NCBI RefSeq assembly: GCF_001654925.1
Contig: NZ_LXER01000011.1
Span: 62,001 to 126,000 of the forward strand
Reading direction: 5' to 3'
Source: Buttiauxella brennerae ATCC 51605
Lineage (GTDB): Bacteria; Pseudomonadota; Gammaproteobacteria; Enterobacterales; Enterobacteriaceae
Length of the DNA: 64,000 nt
In this document: positions 62,424-64,000 of the stretch, piece by piece
Position numbering within the stretch: the first letter of the stretch is position 1
How the letters are laid out: each line of letters begins with the position of its first letter
Position numbers and translations under genes: made by a program
The notes under the pieces: model-generated
What the model saw: only the letters and a program-made list of their open reading frames with translations
Told to the model about the DNA's origin: nothing
Databases searched by the model: none

Positions 62424-63737
62424 ATGCTCAAAGCGCTCATCTGGCTGATTCTCACCGCGCTGTCTGGCGGCGGCGTGGTTGTCTATGCGCTGCATCAGCA
62501 GTATGAAGAACAAAGCGCGGAGTTTCGGATTCTCTATCGCGATATCACCGTTAAGCTTTCACAAAACGATGTGATTCTCGCGCTGCTTTCGAACAGCAGC
62601 GACCCGAAAGTTGTGCAGCAAAAGTTCCCCTATATTCTGCGCTGGCAAACCAGTCCTCACTATCCTCCTCGCCCGGATATCAACCCGGCACGTGCAGGGA
62701 CTTACTGGATAAACTCGCCGCAGGGATCTTTGCTGATTGATTTGCCAACTCTGCTGGCTGATTTCGTGCGCACGCAGAAATTTCGTCATTTCAGTTTGAG
62801 CTGGCAGGGCACGCCGCTTCTGACTCAGGGGGAAGGTGGGGATAAAGACGGGTGGCGTTGGGAGAAAAGCATTGCCAGCCCGACACAGCCGTTAAATCTG
62901 GCGGTGACAAATAACCCTGACTGGCGGATGTTGCCCTGGTTTTTAATCATCCTGCTGGGTGTTTTCTGGGCGGTTGCCATCTACTTTTATAATCAATATC
63001 AGGTGACCAGGCACCAGCGCAATATTGCCGACTTACGCGCTCATTTTTCAGAGCTCGCGCGGCTCAATGCAATGGGCGAAATCGCGGCGGGTATGGTGCA
63101 TGAACTGAATCAACCACTGACGGCTATTCTGAGTTATTCGCAAACCGCACAGCGTTTGATAAAACAGCAGCAGACAGATAAAGCCCTGCTACTTTTGGAT
63201 GCCTCGGTCATACAAACTAAGCGCATTAGCGCACTGTTGTTAGCATTTCGGGAAAAGCTGCACAGTGATGAACAAGCGTTGCAGCCGGTCAATTTGCGCC
63301 AGGTCTGGGAAAGGGTGGTGATGTTACTCGGCAACGAGATTGAGCGGGGTAAAATCAATGTGATTAACCAGATCCCTGAATCTTTACCAGCGCTGATGGC
63401 GTCACCATTAGGCATTGAGCAAATTCTCCATAACCTGCTCAATAACGCGATTCAGGCACAGCAGCAAACGGAAAAAGGCTGGGTTTGCGTTCATGCCAGC
63501 CAAACTGCGACCAGCATTATTTTGACGGTGAAAGATGGTGGACCAGGGCTTACGGATCAGGCTCTGGAGCAAGTGTTTATGCCATTCTTTACGACCCGAA
63601 AAGATGGGCTTGGGTTGGGTATGGCATTAACCGAAACGCTGGTTCAGCGTCTGAACGGCAGCATAGTGGCTGAAAATATTCCCCACGGCGGCGCCTGCTT
63701 CACACTGACTTTTCCGCTCGCGCAACAGGAGGCGTGA
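62424..63737 (+). CDS. Membrane sensor histidine kinase (FixL/DctB-like)
   Basis: This 437-aa sensor has transmembrane helix 1 (about 5-22), a periplasmic sensing region of about 145 residues (25-170), transmembrane helix 2 (about 170-190, PWFLIILLGVFWAVAIYF), and a kinase core. The core holds the H box MVHELNQPLTAILSYS (phosphorylated His near 230), N box LHNLLNNAIQ near 336, G1 DGGPGL near 372, F box FMPFFTT and G2 GLGLGMALT. The HELNQPL form places it with the FixL/DctB/TtrS group. Its stop overlaps the response regulator start (TGATG). The signal is unknown; the periplasmic domain has no motif I recognise. Confidence 0.85.
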   Translation: MLKALIWLILTALSGGGVVVYALHQQYEEQSAEFRILYRDITVKLSQNDVILALLSNSSDPKVVQQKFPYILRWQTSPHYPPRPDINPARAGTYWINSPQGSLLIDLPTLLADFVRTQKFRHFSLSWQGTPLLTQGEGGDKDGWRWEKSIASPTQPLNLAVTNNPDWRMLPWFLIILLGVFWAVAIYFYNQYQVTRHQRNIADLRAHFSELARLNAMGEIAAGMVHELNQPLTAILSYSQTAQRLIKQQQTDKALLLLDASVIQTKRISALLLAFREKLHSDEQALQPVNLRQVWERVVMLLGNEIERGKINVINQIPESLPALMASPLGIEQILHNLLNNAIQAQQQTEKGWVCVHASQTATSIILTVKDGGPGLTDQALEQVFMPFFTTRKDGLGLGMALTETLVQRLNGSIVAENIPHGGACFTLTFPLAQQEA

Positions 63738-64000
63738 TGGCACAACGTATCTATCTTATAGATGACGACGAAGCGATACGCTTTTCGTTAACCGCACTTC
63801 TCGAGACGATGGGGTGGGAAACCCAGTCCTATGAGAGCGTGCAGAGTTTTCAGGCCTCTCAGCCTGATCTCAGCGTTCTCAACGGCTGTTTGCTGTTGGA
63901 TATTCGCATGCCTGGAAAGTCCGGGATTACCCTACTTGAGAGCTGGGAACAAATGGGCAGCACGATGCCGGTCATTATGATGACGGGCCATGGCAGCATC
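63737..64000 (+). CDS. Response regulator, receiver domain (3' truncated by window)
   Basis: The first 88 codons of a response regulator are present: acidic pocket Asp9-Asp10-Asp11 (LIDDDEAIRFSL), phosphorylation site Asp55 in LLLDIRMPGKSG and Thr83 in MMTGHGS. The MPGKSG and TGHGS forms suit FixJ/TtrR/DctD-type regulators. The output domain (LuxR-type HTH or sigma-54 AAA+) is beyond the window, so the class cannot be decided. The start overlaps the kinase stop, which makes a coupled pair. Confidence 0.85.
   Translation, partial: MAQRIYLIDDDEAIRFSLTALLETMGWETQSYESVQSFQASQPDLSVLNGCLLLDIRMPGKSGITLLESWEQMGSTMPVIMMTGHGSI

Overview
The window is a 64-kb piece of an enteric gammaproteobacterial chromosome (Enterobacteriaceae). 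Gene order from osmE to the ydiI homologue follows the E. coli K-12 map around 37-39 min (osmE, katE, cedA, tcyP, ydjM, hxpB, yniB, yniA, ydiZ, pfkB, ydiY, thrS-infC-rpmI-rplT-pheMST-ihfA, btuCED-nlpC, ydiV, ydiU, aroH, ppsR, ppsA, ydiK, ydiJ, menI). It differs by carrying several loci that K-12 lacks or keeps only as fragments. ERIC elements, REP-like palindromes and the protein sequences fit a genus near Buttiauxella, Cedecea, Kluyvera or Enterobacter; the genus cannot be fixed from sequence reading alone. I recognise no tRNA, rRNA, CRISPR array, insertion sequence, prophage or defence island.

Layout. 0-3 kb: the 3' end of the arginine succinyltransferase (ast) operon: astD (partial), astB, astE. 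3-4 kb: spy with two BaeR-type boxes. 4-12.3 kb: a complete histidine utilisation cluster, hutGI (minus), hutFD (plus), hutC (minus), hutHU (plus). It encodes the five-step route (HutH, HutU, HutI, HutF, HutG) with matching HutC-type palindromes in both divergent gaps. Its hutD is the gene called ves in E. coli. 12.3-26 kb: yddG, nadE, osmE, katE, cedA, a Sel1 protein, tcyP, ydjM with LexA boxes, a solitary kduD, hxpB, yniB, yniA, ydiZ, pfkB, ydiY. 26-34.4 kb: a small secreted protein gene, then the translation block with its classic controls (thrS anticodon-mimic operator, AUU start of infC, PheM leader peptide and attenuator). 34.4-41 kb: btuCED, nlpC, a LacI-family regulator, ydiV, selO. 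40.8-46.8 kb: the haem uptake operon hemP-hmuRSTUV under a strong Fur box. 46.9-51.8 kb: aroH with a TrpR operator, ppsR, ppsA. 51.8-55.9 kb: a divergent sugar island (GPH symporter and family 3 glycoside hydrolase). 56-61.3 kb: ydiK, ydiJ, menI. 61.4-64 kb: a small two-cysteine exported protein, nudI, and a histidine kinase/response regulator pair, the latter cut by the window end.

Working together: ast and hut both turn amino acids into glutamate and usable nitrogen. hemP-hmuRSTUV forms a full path for haem from outer membrane to cytosol, except that TonB/ExbBD lie elsewhere. aroH and ppsA/ppsR sit at the PEP entry to aromatic synthesis. The symporter and hydrolase form an import-and-cleave pair for a beta-linked sugar.

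The main evolutionary signal is that two orphan E. coli genes, ves (hutD-like) and ydiE (hemP-like), occupy the positions where this genome has intact hut and hmu clusters. I found no clearly undescribed system. The best candidates for follow-up are the relic-locus pattern, an ERIC element carrying a hairpin-rich insertion, the unassigned two-component pair and two small exported proteins. Comparisons with E. coli proteins are from memory, not from a search.
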